From an uncultured Clostridia bacterium (lineage in GTDB: Bacteria; Bacillota; Clostridia; Christensenellales; Borkfalkiaceae), in the NCBI GenBank assembly GCA_947589335.1, contig CANPZH010000022.1:1-14931 (forward strand): 14,931 nucleotides of DNA. The letters run 5' to 3'. The notes under the pieces are model-generated. The model did not search any database, was not told the origin of the DNA, and saw nothing but the letters and a program-made list of their open reading frames with translations. Within the stretch, counting starts at the first letter, position 1. Each line of letters begins with the position of its first letter. The translations under genes were made by a program, and so were the position numbers. This document shows positions 6,597 through 13,611 of this stretch, in pieces.

Positions 6597-8063
6597 TTAT
6601 ACCGAGAAATATTCGCATTCGGAGATGGCGTCTTTGAATGCCTGGTCGACCGTCTTGGTCCCTACGAACACTGCCTGCATCAGCAGCCCGACTTCGTCGC
6701 GGGCCTTGGAAGAACCGATGAATGCGGGAGAGGTGTAGTAGGAATTTTCCTGCTGAAGCGCGACTTTTGTGGAAAGGAAAGGCAAATTGTCGAACCCGTT
6801 TGCCTCGTCGAGGTTCGCGGAATAGACTTCGTTCGTTCTCATCACGTTCTCTTTCAGCACGGGGATATATCCGGAAGCTGCGGAGAATTCCGCCTGGAAA
6901 TCGACGGACGTCGTGAGGTATTTGACGAAGAGCCAGCTTGCGAGCACCTCCTGAGGATCATCGCTCTTGAAGATGCAGACCGACGGACCCTGGGAGATCG
7001 CCTTGGGCGCGGAGGGATTTTGCTGGGGGATGGGCGCGATGCCGACCTCGAAAGGATATTCCCCGTCCACTTTGTCGGGAAGCTGATGGCTTGCGCCTGC
7101 GGAGGAGCCGATGCACATCATGGCGCGGTTGCCGGTCGTTGCGACAAAGAGCCCGGAGGTGTAGGTCTTATAGATCTCCTGCGTGGTGAAGTAGCCCTTC
7201 TTGTACCATTCCGCGAATTTTTGCACGAAGTTGCGGTTCGTTTGGTTGTCAAAGAGATAGTTGTCGCCCTCGCTCGCGGTGTAGGGAGAACCGTACTGTT
7301 CGCACATCGTGATGAACCAGTTCGCCTCGGAGTCGTAACCGAATCCATAGACATGTTCTTTCACCGTACCGTCGGAGTTCATGACGTCGGGATAGGTCTC
7401 CTGGATCTGGGCGCATACCTCTTCCATCTCGTCCCACGTGGTGGGGACTTTCCAGCCGTTCTTATCGAATTCGGTCTTGTTGTAATACAGAACCTCGGTC
7501 GACTTGGAGAAAGGAAGGGTGTACATCTTAGATCCGTCATCGAAGGCGTAGCCCTCTTCCCAATAACCGGGGATGAAGTTCCCCTGCTCTTCCTCGGTGA
7601 TGGCGAGATTGACCTCCGTCCCGTCTGTCCGCGTCACTTTGAAGTCCTCATAGGCGCCGCCCGGCAGGAAGTCGTTGAGGGGCTGCACCGCATTGGCGCT
7701 GTTGTACAGCGCAACATGGTCGGGATAGCAGTACGCGATGTTGGGCTGGTTGCCCGCGATGATCTCGGTGTAGATCTGGTCTCTGACGTCGTCGTAACCG
7801 CCGACCTGCTCATGTTTCACCGTGATGTTGGGATACAGCTTATTGAACTCGGCAATATAGTCGTTGAGCACCGCTTGAAGGCTGCGCGCGCCGGTTGCGC
7901 CCATCGCGTGATAGAACTTGATGGTGACGGGGGTTTCGGTATCAAAACCGATCTCCGGCATCTCGAAGTCGGGTTTCACGCTCTGACCGCAAGCCGCAAA
8001 TCCTACTGCCAAGGTGCAAGCCATTACGCCCGCAAGCAAAACTGTGCCGAATCTTTTCTTCAT
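6597..8063 (-). CDS. ABC transporter substrate-binding lipoprotein, UgpB-like
   Basis: The 488-residue protein has a lipoprotein signal (lipobox FAAC, C25), as expected for a binding protein tethered outside a Gram-positive membrane. It follows the UgpB/MalE-type (cluster B) fold: KFYHAMGATG (49-58), AGNQPNIAYCYPDH (103-116), LPFSKSTEVLYYNKTEF (183-199), FAEWYKKGYF (283-292), QGPSVCIFKSDDPQEV (358-373), SGYIPVLKE (397-405) and a C-terminal TVDQAFKDAI. These line up with E. coli UgpB, which binds sn-glycerol-3-phosphate, but several phosphate-contact residues cannot be confirmed, so the ligand is open. The genes for its permeases and ATPase lie directly upstream, and two surface nuclease or OB lipoproteins lie downstream. 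The 62-nt gap before it has an A/T-rich stretch and AAGGAG, consistent with higher translation of the binding protein. A nucleotide, nucleoside or sugar-phosphate ligand is inference. Confidence 0.9.
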   Translation of the reverse strand: MKKRFGTVLLAGVMACTLAVGFAACGQSVKPDFEMPEIGFDTETPVTIKFYHAMGATGARSLQAVLNDYIAEFNKLYPNITVKHEQVGGYDDVRDQIYTEIIAGNQPNIAYCYPDHVALYNSANAVQPLNDFLPGGAYEDFKVTRTDGTEVNLAITEEEQGNFIPGYWEEGYAFDDGSKMYTLPFSKSTEVLYYNKTEFDKNGWKVPTTWDEMEEVCAQIQETYPDVMNSDGTVKEHVYGFGYDSEANWFITMCEQYGSPYTASEGDNYLFDNQTNRNFVQKFAEWYKKGYFTTQEIYKTYTSGLFVATTGNRAMMCIGSSAGASHQLPDKVDGEYPFEVGIAPIPQQNPSAPKAISQGPSVCIFKSDDPQEVLASWLFVKYLTTSVDFQAEFSAASGYIPVLKENVMRTNEVYSANLDEANGFDNLPFLSTKVALQQENSYYTSPAFIGSSKARDEVGLLMQAVFVGTKTVDQAFKDAISECEYFSV

Positions 8064-8125
8064 GTTGTTCTCCTTATATTTTTAATTTTTTCCTGAGTAA
8101 TGGATCCTTACGGCCCTGCGGGGAC

Positions 8126-9076
8126 TTAGCCCTTGAGACCGCTGCGGGATACGCCGCGCATGATATATTTGCGGAAGAAGATGAAGACCAGAAGAAGCGG
8201 GATCGTCACGATCATGACGGCCGCCATCTGGGCGGGATAGTTGGTCATGTTCGTGGCAAGATCGACGAACGAGGCGCCGCGCAGGCCGACTGTGACCAAT
8301 TTATGCGCCGCGTCGTTTGCAACGAGGCGGGGCCAGATATAGGAGTTCCAGGCCCCCATCATCTTTAAGATCGTAATGGTGACGAGCGTGGGCGCCGAAA
8401 GCGGGATCATGACCTTCCACAGATATTTCAGATCGCTCGTCCCGTCTACCTTTGCGGCGAGATACAGTTCATTGGGGATCTGGAGGAAATTCTGCCGCAG
8501 CAGATAGATATAGAACACGCTGACGAGGAAGGGCACGATGAGCACGGTAAAGGTATTCAGCCATCCGAATGTGGAAACCGTGATGTAGTTGGTGATGGTG
8601 AAAAGTTCGCCGGGGATCATCATCGTTGCAAGCAAGGCCGCAAAGAGCGCGTTCTTTCCCTTGAAGTCGAGCCGGGCAAACGCAAATGCGGCAAGCACCG
8701 TCACGACAAGAGAAAGCAGCGTGGAGACGACGCCGACGATGCAGGTGTTCAAAAACAGCCTGCCGAGGTCGAGATCGCCCGTAAACGCCGTTGCATAGTT
8801 GCTCCATGCAAACTGCTTCGGCCAAAGCGTAGGGACCGTCTGGTTATATTCCGTCAGCGTTTTGAGCGACGAGATGAGCATCCAATAGAACGGGAACAGG
8901 ACGGAGATCGCGATCACCGTCAGGAAAGCATAGAGGAGGAACTGCACGATGAAGCGCATCACCTTTTGCTTTTTGGAGATCTTCTTGATATCCCGCTCGT
9001 GCATCGTCTTTTGCAAGGTATTTTCCGCAGGCTCCGAGACTTCATTGACCGCGTCCGGATTTTTTACGTTTTCCAT
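8126..9076 (-). CDS. ABC transporter permease, MalG/UgpE type
   Basis: A 316-residue inner-membrane protein of the CUT1 sugar-type permease family. After an unusual charged cytoplasmic N-terminus of about 40 residues (MENVKNPDAVNEVSEPAENT onward), six hydrophobic segments fall at about 43-66, 106-136, 142-165, 173-197, 227-245 and 285-300. The EAA loop that docks on the ATPase is clear at 202-226: NELYLAAKVDGTSDLKYLW followed by KVMIPL. The C-terminal MRGVSRSGLKG is typical of MalG/UgpE proteins. It pairs with the permease just upstream; the gap is 12 nt and AAGGAGG overlaps that gene's TAA. With the ATPase and binding protein it forms one importer. Confidence 0.95.
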   Translation of the reverse strand: MENVKNPDAVNEVSEPAENTLQKTMHERDIKKISKKQKVMRFIVQFLLYAFLTVIAISVLFPFYWMLISSLKTLTEYNQTVPTLWPKQFAWSNYATAFTGDLDLGRLFLNTCIVGVVSTLLSLVVTVLAAFAFARLDFKGKNALFAALLATMMIPGELFTITNYITVSTFGWLNTFTVLIVPFLVSVFYIYLLRQNFLQIPNELYLAAKVDGTSDLKYLWKVMIPLSAPTLVTITILKMMGAWNSYIWPRLVANDAAHKLVTVGLRGASFVDLATNMTNYPAQMAAVMIVTIPLLLVFIFFRKYIMRGVSRSGLKG

Positions 9077-9088
9077 TGTATTTCCTCC

Positions 9089-10015
9089 TTAGTAATGGAC
9101 TCTCTTCTTGCTGACGTACAGGTTGATCATCGTAACGGCAAAGATGATGGCAAACAGGATCAACGCTGCGGCGCTTGCGCGGCCTTGGTTCGTGTTGATG
9201 TTGTCGTAGATGAACCCGACCATCGTGTTGAGAGAGCGCGGTGCGCCCACGGGGCCCATGTTTTCGTTGAAGATACCGACGACGCTGGAGTATTCCTTGA
9301 AACCGCCGATGAAACCGGTGATCACGACGTATGCGATCATCGGCGAAAGGAGCGGCACGGTGACCCGCCAGAAGATGCGGAGGCGGGAGGCGCCGTCTAC
9401 CTTTGCCGCGTCGTAATATTGCTTATTGACGCCCTGCAGGCCGCCGAGGAGGACGAGGATCTTGAACGGCAGCGCATTCCAGACAATATAGATGATCAGC
9501 ACCCCCATATTCGCCCAATAGTTGGAGCCTGCATTGACCCAGTTGATGCGCGTCCCCCCGAAGGCTTCGATGATCGTATTGATGATGCCGATGGAGCTGT
9601 AGTTCGGGGCGTCGCCGATCATCTGGAACATCGTCATGAAGACCATGCCGATCGCGATGGAGTTCGTGACATAGGGCAGGAAGAAGATCGTCTGGAAGAC
9701 TTTCTTCAGCCACTTGATGGAGTTGAGCGCGACCGCAATGATGAGCGCCAGCATCGTGGAGATGGGCACTGTGATGACCGTCAGCAGCATGGTGTTGCCG
9801 AGGCAGGTCAAAAATCCGCTGTATTGCGCAACCGCCGTAAAATTGCTGAACCCGAATTCGAACGTCATGCCGCCGAGCTCACGCGCGCTGTCGTAGTTCT
9901 TTAAGAGCGACATTCTGATCGTGTTGAAGATCGGCCAAACCGTAAAGATCAGCAGGAGCACGATCGTCGGCAGCAGATACAGCCATGCTTTCCATTGGTT
10001 TTTCTTTTGGTCCAT
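9089..10015 (-). CDS. ABC transporter permease, MalF/UgpA type
   Basis: A 308-residue CUT1 permease, near the usual length for UgpA/LacF-type proteins. Hydrophobic segments lie at about 11-31, 71-99, 105-133, 168-190, 224-240 and 281-302. The ATPase-docking EAA loop is at 200-224 (YYDAAKVDGASRLRIFWRV then TVPLLSP). It begins with MDQKKNQWKAWLYLLPT, a standard family start. Its ATG follows the ATPase TGA by three bases, and the AAGGAG ribosome binding site lies inside the ATPase gene's last codons, so the two are translationally coupled. It forms the transmembrane channel with the downstream permease. Substrate cannot be read from it. Confidence 0.95.
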   Translation of the reverse strand: MDQKKNQWKAWLYLLPTIVLLLIFTVWPIFNTIRMSLLKNYDSARELGGMTFEFGFSNFTAVAQYSGFLTCLGNTMLLTVITVPISTMLALIIAVALNSIKWLKKVFQTIFFLPYVTNSIAIGMVFMTMFQMIGDAPNYSSIGIINTIIEAFGGTRINWVNAGSNYWANMGVLIIYIVWNALPFKILVLLGGLQGVNKQYYDAAKVDGASRLRIFWRVTVPLLSPMIAYVVITGFIGGFKEYSSVVGIFNENMGPVGAPRSLNTMVGFIYDNINTNQGRASAAALILFAIIFAVTMINLYVSKKRVHY

Positions 10016-10018
10016 GGG

Positions 10019-11407
10019 TCACTCCTTGCTCTCTGTTTTTTCGCCGTCTTCGGCGGGGATCGCCTCTTGCGGTTCCTGCCCCTCCTGCTGTTCCGCGGGA
10101 GCCTGCTCCTCTTCCGGCGCGCTTTCGGGCGCCTTTTTCTTGGGCAGGATGTCTTTGATCTTCGTGAAGAAGCTCTTCTTTTCCGCGACGGGAGCGTTTG
10201 CGCGAATCTTGTCGTCCGCCTCCCGCGGAAGAGGTCCTTCATGGGCGGAATAGAATTCTCCCTCCTCTTTCATCTGGGCGACCATCGCCTCATGCGCTTC
10301 GACCTGTTTTCCGAAGTAAACGCGCTCTTCCGTCTCCTTATTGAAGAGGAATACCTTGTGTTCTTTCAGATCGAATTTGGCCACGCCGTCATGGATCTTG
10401 CCGATCTCGTCCGAAGAGATAATGGAGCGGATGAGCGGGTTGATCGAAGCGGGGTGGGTGGAAACGATGGAAATATCCCTGCCCATCACGTCGATCCCGG
10501 AGACCGCGCAGGTGAGCCTGCCCTTGTCATTGAGGGTAAAGCCCTCGGGACGGATGCCGACATAGACGTCTTGGTCTTCCACTCCCTTCACGTCGAGGAC
10601 GCACTCCTCGCCGATGTACAGCTTTTCGCCCACTACGCACCCGCTGAGCACGTCGATGGGCGGCGTGCCGAGGAACTTTGCGACGAACAGATTGGCGGGA
10701 TCGTCATACACCCACTGCGGTTTGCCCGTCTGCATCACGACGCCGAGTTTCATCACGACGATATAATCGGAAATGGACATCGCCTCTTCCTGGTCGTGCG
10801 TGACGAAGATCGTGGTGATCTTCGTGTCTCTCTGGATCCGTCTGATCTCTTCGCGCGTCTGCAGACGGAGTCGTGCGTCCAAATTAGAAAGAGGCTCGTC
10901 CAAAAGAAGAACGCGCGGCATTTTGACCAGTGCGCGGGCGATCGCAACACGTTGCTGCTGCCCGCCCGAAAGCTCAGACGGCTTGCGGTTCATGTATTCG
11001 TCGATCTGGACGAGCTTCGCGACTTCGTTGGCACGAACCAACATTTCTTCTTTGGAGAGCCTGTTTTCCCCTTTCAGATTTTGCAAAGGGAACAAAATAT
11101 TCTGTTGTACCGTCATATGCGGATAGAGCGCATAATTCTGGAAGACGAGGCCGATCCCTCGGTTCTCCGGCGAAAGCGACGTCACATCGTCGTCGCCGAA
11201 AAAGATTTTTCCGCCCGTCGGCGCTTCCAGTCCGCTGATCATAAACAGCGTGGTACTTTTGCCGCAACCGGACGGTCCCAAAAGGCCGATCAGTTTGCCG
11301 TCGGGGATCTCAAGGTTGAAATCGTTGACGGCCACCACTTCGCCATTCGGGTCCTTCTTGTTGCGACTCGGGAAGATCTTGGTGAGATGTTGCAAAACAA
11401 CTTTCAT
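10019..11407 (-). CDS. ABC importer ATPase, MsmK/UgpC/MalK type, with long C-terminal tail
   Basis: This cytoplasmic ATPase powers the importer. Motifs are intact: Walker A GPSGCGKS (44-51), Q-loop Q90, signature LSGGQ (146-150), Walker B VLLLDEP (166-172), SNLD (174-177) and switch H204 in FVTHDQEEAM. A MalK-type regulatory/TOBE domain follows (VYVGIRPEGF at 281-290, then VSGIDVMGRDISIV). The protein is 462 residues, about 90 longer than the usual 360-380. The extra part (about 370-462) has a lysine-rich amphipathic stretch (KKSFFTKIKDILPKKK, 410-425) and an acidic Pro/Glu/Gln-rich end. I chose the ATG at 11407 (MKVVLQHLTKIF) because AGGAAAGGAAG precedes it and family members begin there; an in-frame ATG at 11437 would add ten atypical residues. 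It follows the RDD gene by 44 nt. Confidence 0.93.
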   Translation of the reverse strand: MKVVLQHLTKIFPSRNKKDPNGEVVAVNDFNLEIPDGKLIGLLGPSGCGKSTTLFMISGLEAPTGGKIFFGDDDVTSLSPENRGIGLVFQNYALYPHMTVQQNILFPLQNLKGENRLSKEEMLVRANEVAKLVQIDEYMNRKPSELSGGQQQRVAIARALVKMPRVLLLDEPLSNLDARLRLQTREEIRRIQRDTKITTIFVTHDQEEAMSISDYIVVMKLGVVMQTGKPQWVYDDPANLFVAKFLGTPPIDVLSGCVVGEKLYIGEECVLDVKGVEDQDVYVGIRPEGFTLNDKGRLTCAVSGIDVMGRDISIVSTHPASINPLIRSIISSDEIGKIHDGVAKFDLKEHKVFLFNKETEERVYFGKQVEAHEAMVAQMKEEGEFYSAHEGPLPREADDKIRANAPVAEKKSFFTKIKDILPKKKAPESAPEEEQAPAEQQEGQEPQEAIPAEDGEKTESKE

Positions 11408-11451
11408 AGCTACTTCCTTTCCTGTTGTGTTTTTCAATATATCTTATCGAT

Positions 11452-12309
11452 CTATTGTTGCTCTTTTGCGCTCTCGACTTCCGCTTTGTGCAGGAGAGCC
11501 TTCTTCTCGTTCAATTCTTCTTCCGAGTCATAGATGATCTGCAGTTTCATATCCGCCGTTGCGGTCCCCGCGATCAGGTCATGGATGGGCGTTCTGTTTT
11601 TCGTTGCAAAAAACAGGATCGTGTTCAGCAACAGGAGTGCGGCGAGCAGGATGAGCGCCAGCAGCCCCAGACCGCCGAAAAAGAAGAGGAATGCAAGCAG
11701 GACGGGAAACATGGTTTCGATCGTGTATTTCCCGAGGATCGTCCTTGCGAACAGCGCGATCCCCGCGATCTTTACACAGTTCGGGCGGACAACGCAGATC
11801 GCAAATACCTTCTTCCCCACCGTCTGTCCGTTTTTCAGGATAAGCGGCACGATAAATTCCAATACGATGTAGGCGAGCAGGATCCCGATCGACGCCAACA
11901 TGAATAACAGCGAGTAGACATATTGGTATTGGGCGTTGACTTTTTCGACGGGGACGAGATCGTGATAAGCGAGGTACGCCTCTTCCATCGCGCCGTCCCG
12001 GTTTTCCGAACGGTCGAGCTCCAGCATCAGATCGCCGAGGGTTGCGTCCTTGCCGTCCTTTGTGAGCGTATAACCGTCTTCGGTCTCCCGATAAACATAG
12101 CCGTAGTGCGCCGCCACATCCGGGACATAATCCTTGCGGAAATCTTCCCATTCGGCATAGTATTCGTTCGCGAGATCTTCCTCGGCGTTATAGTTGCAGA
12201 TCAGGGAGATGATCCACATGAAGCCGGTCGCGAGCACGGCGAGCAGGATCGCATCGAGCAGCCAGGCAGAGGCGCGCTTTATGATGCCGATCTTTCTGAG
12301 TTCGAACAT
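11452..12309 (-). CDS. RDD-family membrane protein with large extracytoplasmic insertion
   Basis: A 285-residue integral membrane protein. The RDD signature is spread over the chain: KRASAWLLDAILLAVL (11-26) in the first helix, LKNGQTVGKKVFAICVV (158-174), and NRTPIHDLIAGTATAD (238-253) at the end. Hydrophobic segments are at about 17-38, 132-157, 180-192 and 200-235. Between the first and second helices lies a hydrophilic, Tyr/Glu/Asp-rich stretch of about 90 residues (40-127), much longer than in minimal RDD proteins and probably outside the cell. The C-terminus is charged. RDD proteins are poorly understood; some have been linked to transport or ion exchange. It is the first gene after the mapped promoter and is followed 44 nt later by the ABC ATPase, so a role next to the importer is possible but unproven. 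GAGGAG precedes the start. Confidence 0.85.
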   Translation of the reverse strand: MFELRKIGIIKRASAWLLDAILLAVLATGFMWIISLICNYNAEEDLANEYYAEWEDFRKDYVPDVAAHYGYVYRETEDGYTLTKDGKDATLGDLMLELDRSENRDGAMEEAYLAYHDLVPVEKVNAQYQYVYSLLFMLASIGILLAYIVLEFIVPLILKNGQTVGKKVFAICVVRPNCVKIAGIALFARTILGKYTIETMFPVLLAFLFFFGGLGLLALILLAALLLLNTILFFATKNRTPIHDLIAGTATADMKLQIIYDSEEELNEKKALLHKAEVESAKEQQ

Positions 12310-12342
12310 TCCGTCTCCTCCACGGCATTCACTGCCAAAGGG

Positions 12343-12354
12343 AACTCATGAGTT
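12343..12354 (-). promoter_or_regulatory. 12-bp perfect palindrome in the operon leader
   Basis: AACTCATGAGTT is its own reverse complement and sits about 6-17 nt downstream of the predicted transcription start, a position where a bound dimeric repressor would block initiation or early elongation. A GGCA-5 nt-TGCC element follows before the ribosome binding site. No regulator gene is visible in the window. The site could be chance, but a perfect 12-mer next to a promoter is notable. Confidence 0.35.
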
Positions 12355-12366
12355 TTTTGCAGGAAT

Positions 12367-12396
12367 ATTATAGCACATTCTCCGTCCATAAAGCAA
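12367..12396 (-). promoter_or_regulatory. Extended -10 sigma-A-type promoter for the RDD-ABC-nuclease operon
   Basis: On the minus strand TGCTATAAT gives a consensus TATAAT (12372-12367) with the extended TG motif. A weak -35 (TTGCTT, 12396-12391) sits 18 bp upstream. An A/T-rich tract (AAAATTTTT, 12409-12417) lies where an UP element would. Transcription would start near 12360, leaving a leader of about 50 nt before the RDD start codon. No equally good promoter was seen in the shorter gaps further along the cluster, supporting a single seven-gene unit. Confidence 0.7.
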
Positions 12397-12417
12397 TGGT
12401 TTCAAGAGAAAATTTTT

Positions 12418-12455
12418 CACGGACGGCAATATTTTTTTCGGACAATCCGTCCGCG
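12418..12455 (-). terminator. Candidate weak terminator after the endonuclease I gene
   Basis: On the minus strand CGCGGACGG (12455-12447) can pair with CCGTCCGTG (12426-12418), a 9-bp stem with one G-T pair and a 20-nt loop. It is followed by AAAAATTTT rather than a clean T-run. It lies 18 nt after the endonuclease stop. A 12-bp palindrome CGCGGCGCCGCG (12452-12463) overlaps it. Termination may be partial, which would let the upstream cluster read into the transporter operon. Confidence 0.4.
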
Positions 12456-12472
12456 GCGCCGCGCCTTTTCCG

Positions 12473-13585
12473 CTACTTTCTGCGCCGCAGCACGGCGGCT
12501 GCCGCCGCAAGAGCGATCGTCACCATTGCCGCACCCGCGCCGCCGATCACGCCGCCGCAACCGCTCTTTTGCGGCGGCTCGGAAGGCTGCTCTCCGGGTT
12601 TGGGATCTGGCTCTGCGGGCTCCGGTCCCACAGGATCGGGTTCCGCGGGCTCGGGATCGACGGGATCGGGCTCTGCGGGCTCCGGTTCCTCGGGAAGGCT
12701 CCAGATCATTTCCGCATATTCGGGATGGTCGATGAAGGGATTGCGGTTCCCCTGGATCCCGTAGACCGCGGTGTTGCGCGCCGTCTCGATCCCATCGACG
12801 GGATCGAGCTCGTTCCACTTGAGCAGCAGCGCGATCGCCGCGTCTTCGGAGGCTGCCGATATGACGTTCGTAAACCGCAGCGTCCCGAAATAGCGGAAGT
12901 TGTTGCTTTCCCCGTCCGTCGTGCCCGAGACGTTTTTGTAGGTATTATAGTGCGTGTAGACATAGAAGACGATCCGCGCCACGTCGCCCTTGACGCTGTC
13001 GAGCGGTTCGAAGACGCCGCCTGCATAGCGGCCGCCGAGCCTGGAGTTTTCCCCGCTCTCGGCCTTGGAGTACGCCTCCGTCCCACCGGAAACTTCCCCG
13101 TATTTCTTGTCGCCGCGTTCGCCGTTCAGGCTCATCTCCGAAGGGCGGATATGATGGAGATCCCCTCCCCCGCCTCCTTCATTGTTGCCGATGCTCCTCC
13201 ACAGCCCGTTGGAAAGAGACTTGCACCAGACATGTTCGCGGTTCCATCTGCCGACATGATTGCTGCTTCCGATGTACGTCGTGATCGTTTCATGGGTATA
13301 GAATTCCATGATCCCCCCGCCGCTCTCCGTCTCTTGGAGGGGCGGATCGGTGACCGGAGCGTAATCTCTGCAATCTCCGTAGGTCGAATAATAGGTATGC
13401 GTGGTCGTAATGAGATCGTGGAGCTGGCCGAGGAGCTCCTCTCCGCCCCCGGCGGTGACGGGAGCATAATAATCCGTATCCGCGCTTACGCTTTCCGGGA
13501 GGGAAACGGCGCCGAGAAGGGACGCGCCCGCGCCGATCGACAGCGCCAACGCAAACGCGGGGAGGTTTTTGATCATCTTTCGCAT
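12473..13585 (-). CDS. Secreted, C-terminally anchored endonuclease I (EndA/NucM family)
   Basis: The 370-residue protein has a signal peptide (hydrophobic 8-29, probable cleavage after VSA at 33-35) and a beta-beta-alpha-metal endonuclease I domain at about 50-295. Key motifs are WNREHVWCKS (114-123, general base H118 with E117), GGDLHHIRPSE (140-150, usually DLHN or DMHN) and LNGERGDKKYG (153-163, N154 as likely metal ligand). The family makes non-specific cuts in DNA and often RNA. Residues 301-330 are three ten-residue repeats beginning PEPAEPDP, a wall-spanning linker. The C-terminus has SGCGG (341-345), a hydrophobic segment (346-366) and RRRK, a tripartite anchoring or sorting signal without LPXTG. 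AAGGAG precedes the start, which lies 26 nt after tdk, so it is co-transcribed with thymidine kinase. Surface digestion of environmental DNA is the likely role. Confidence 0.92.
   Translation of the reverse strand: MRKMIKNLPAFALALSIGAGASLLGAVSLPESVSADTDYYAPVTAGGGEELLGQLHDLITTTHTYYSTYGDCRDYAPVTDPPLQETESGGGIMEFYTHETITTYIGSSNHVGRWNREHVWCKSLSNGLWRSIGNNEGGGGGDLHHIRPSEMSLNGERGDKKYGEVSGGTEAYSKAESGENSRLGGRYAGGVFEPLDSVKGDVARIVFYVYTHYNTYKNVSGTTDGESNNFRYFGTLRFTNVISAASEDAAIALLLKWNELDPVDGIETARNTAVYGIQGNRNPFIDHPEYAEMIWSLPEEPEPAEPDPVDPEPAEPDPVGPEPAEPDPKPGEQPSEPPQKSGCGGVIGGAGAAMVTIALAAAAAVLRRRK
12603..12692 (-). repeat. Three 30-nt tandem repeats inside the endonuclease I gene
   Basis: Three in-frame 30-nt units start at 12603, 12633 and 12663 and encode three PEPAEPDP-x-x decapeptides in the linker before the membrane anchor. 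The units differ at a few, partly synonymous, sites. Copy number of such arrays can change by slippage or recombination, altering how far the enzyme stands from the membrane. Confidence 0.85.
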
Positions 13586-13611
13586 GGGGGTATCTCCTTA
13601 GTGATCGGGCT

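Noticed and set aside
5127..8096. Long plus-strand reading frames (about 476 and 500 codons) opposite the nuclease and binding-protein genes
   Set aside because: They are antisense to clearly recognisable lipoproteins with signal peptides and family motifs, and their translations are rich in Arg, Val and Asp with no family pattern, typical of shadows in GC-rich codons.
8064..8125. Possible separate promoter for the binding-protein gene
   Set aside because: A TATAAG-like box overlaps the ribosome binding site, which leaves no room for a leader; no other good hexamer pair was seen.
6597..11407. Naming the importer ugpABCE or malEFGK
   Set aside because: Family membership is clear but substrate is not, so gene symbols implying glycerol-3-phosphate or maltose were left blank.
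11408..11437. Alternative start ten codons upstream for the ABC ATPase
   Set aside because: The internal ATG at 11407 has a better ribosome binding site and gives the typical family N-terminus.
9995..11533. Plus-strand reading frame of about 512 codons over the ABC ATPase
   Set aside because: The minus strand encodes every ABC ATPase motif in order; the plus-strand translation shows no recognisable domain.
12603..12692. Possible CRISPR-like array
   Set aside because: The 30-nt units are contiguous with no spacers, and they encode an in-frame Pro/Glu/Asp linker.
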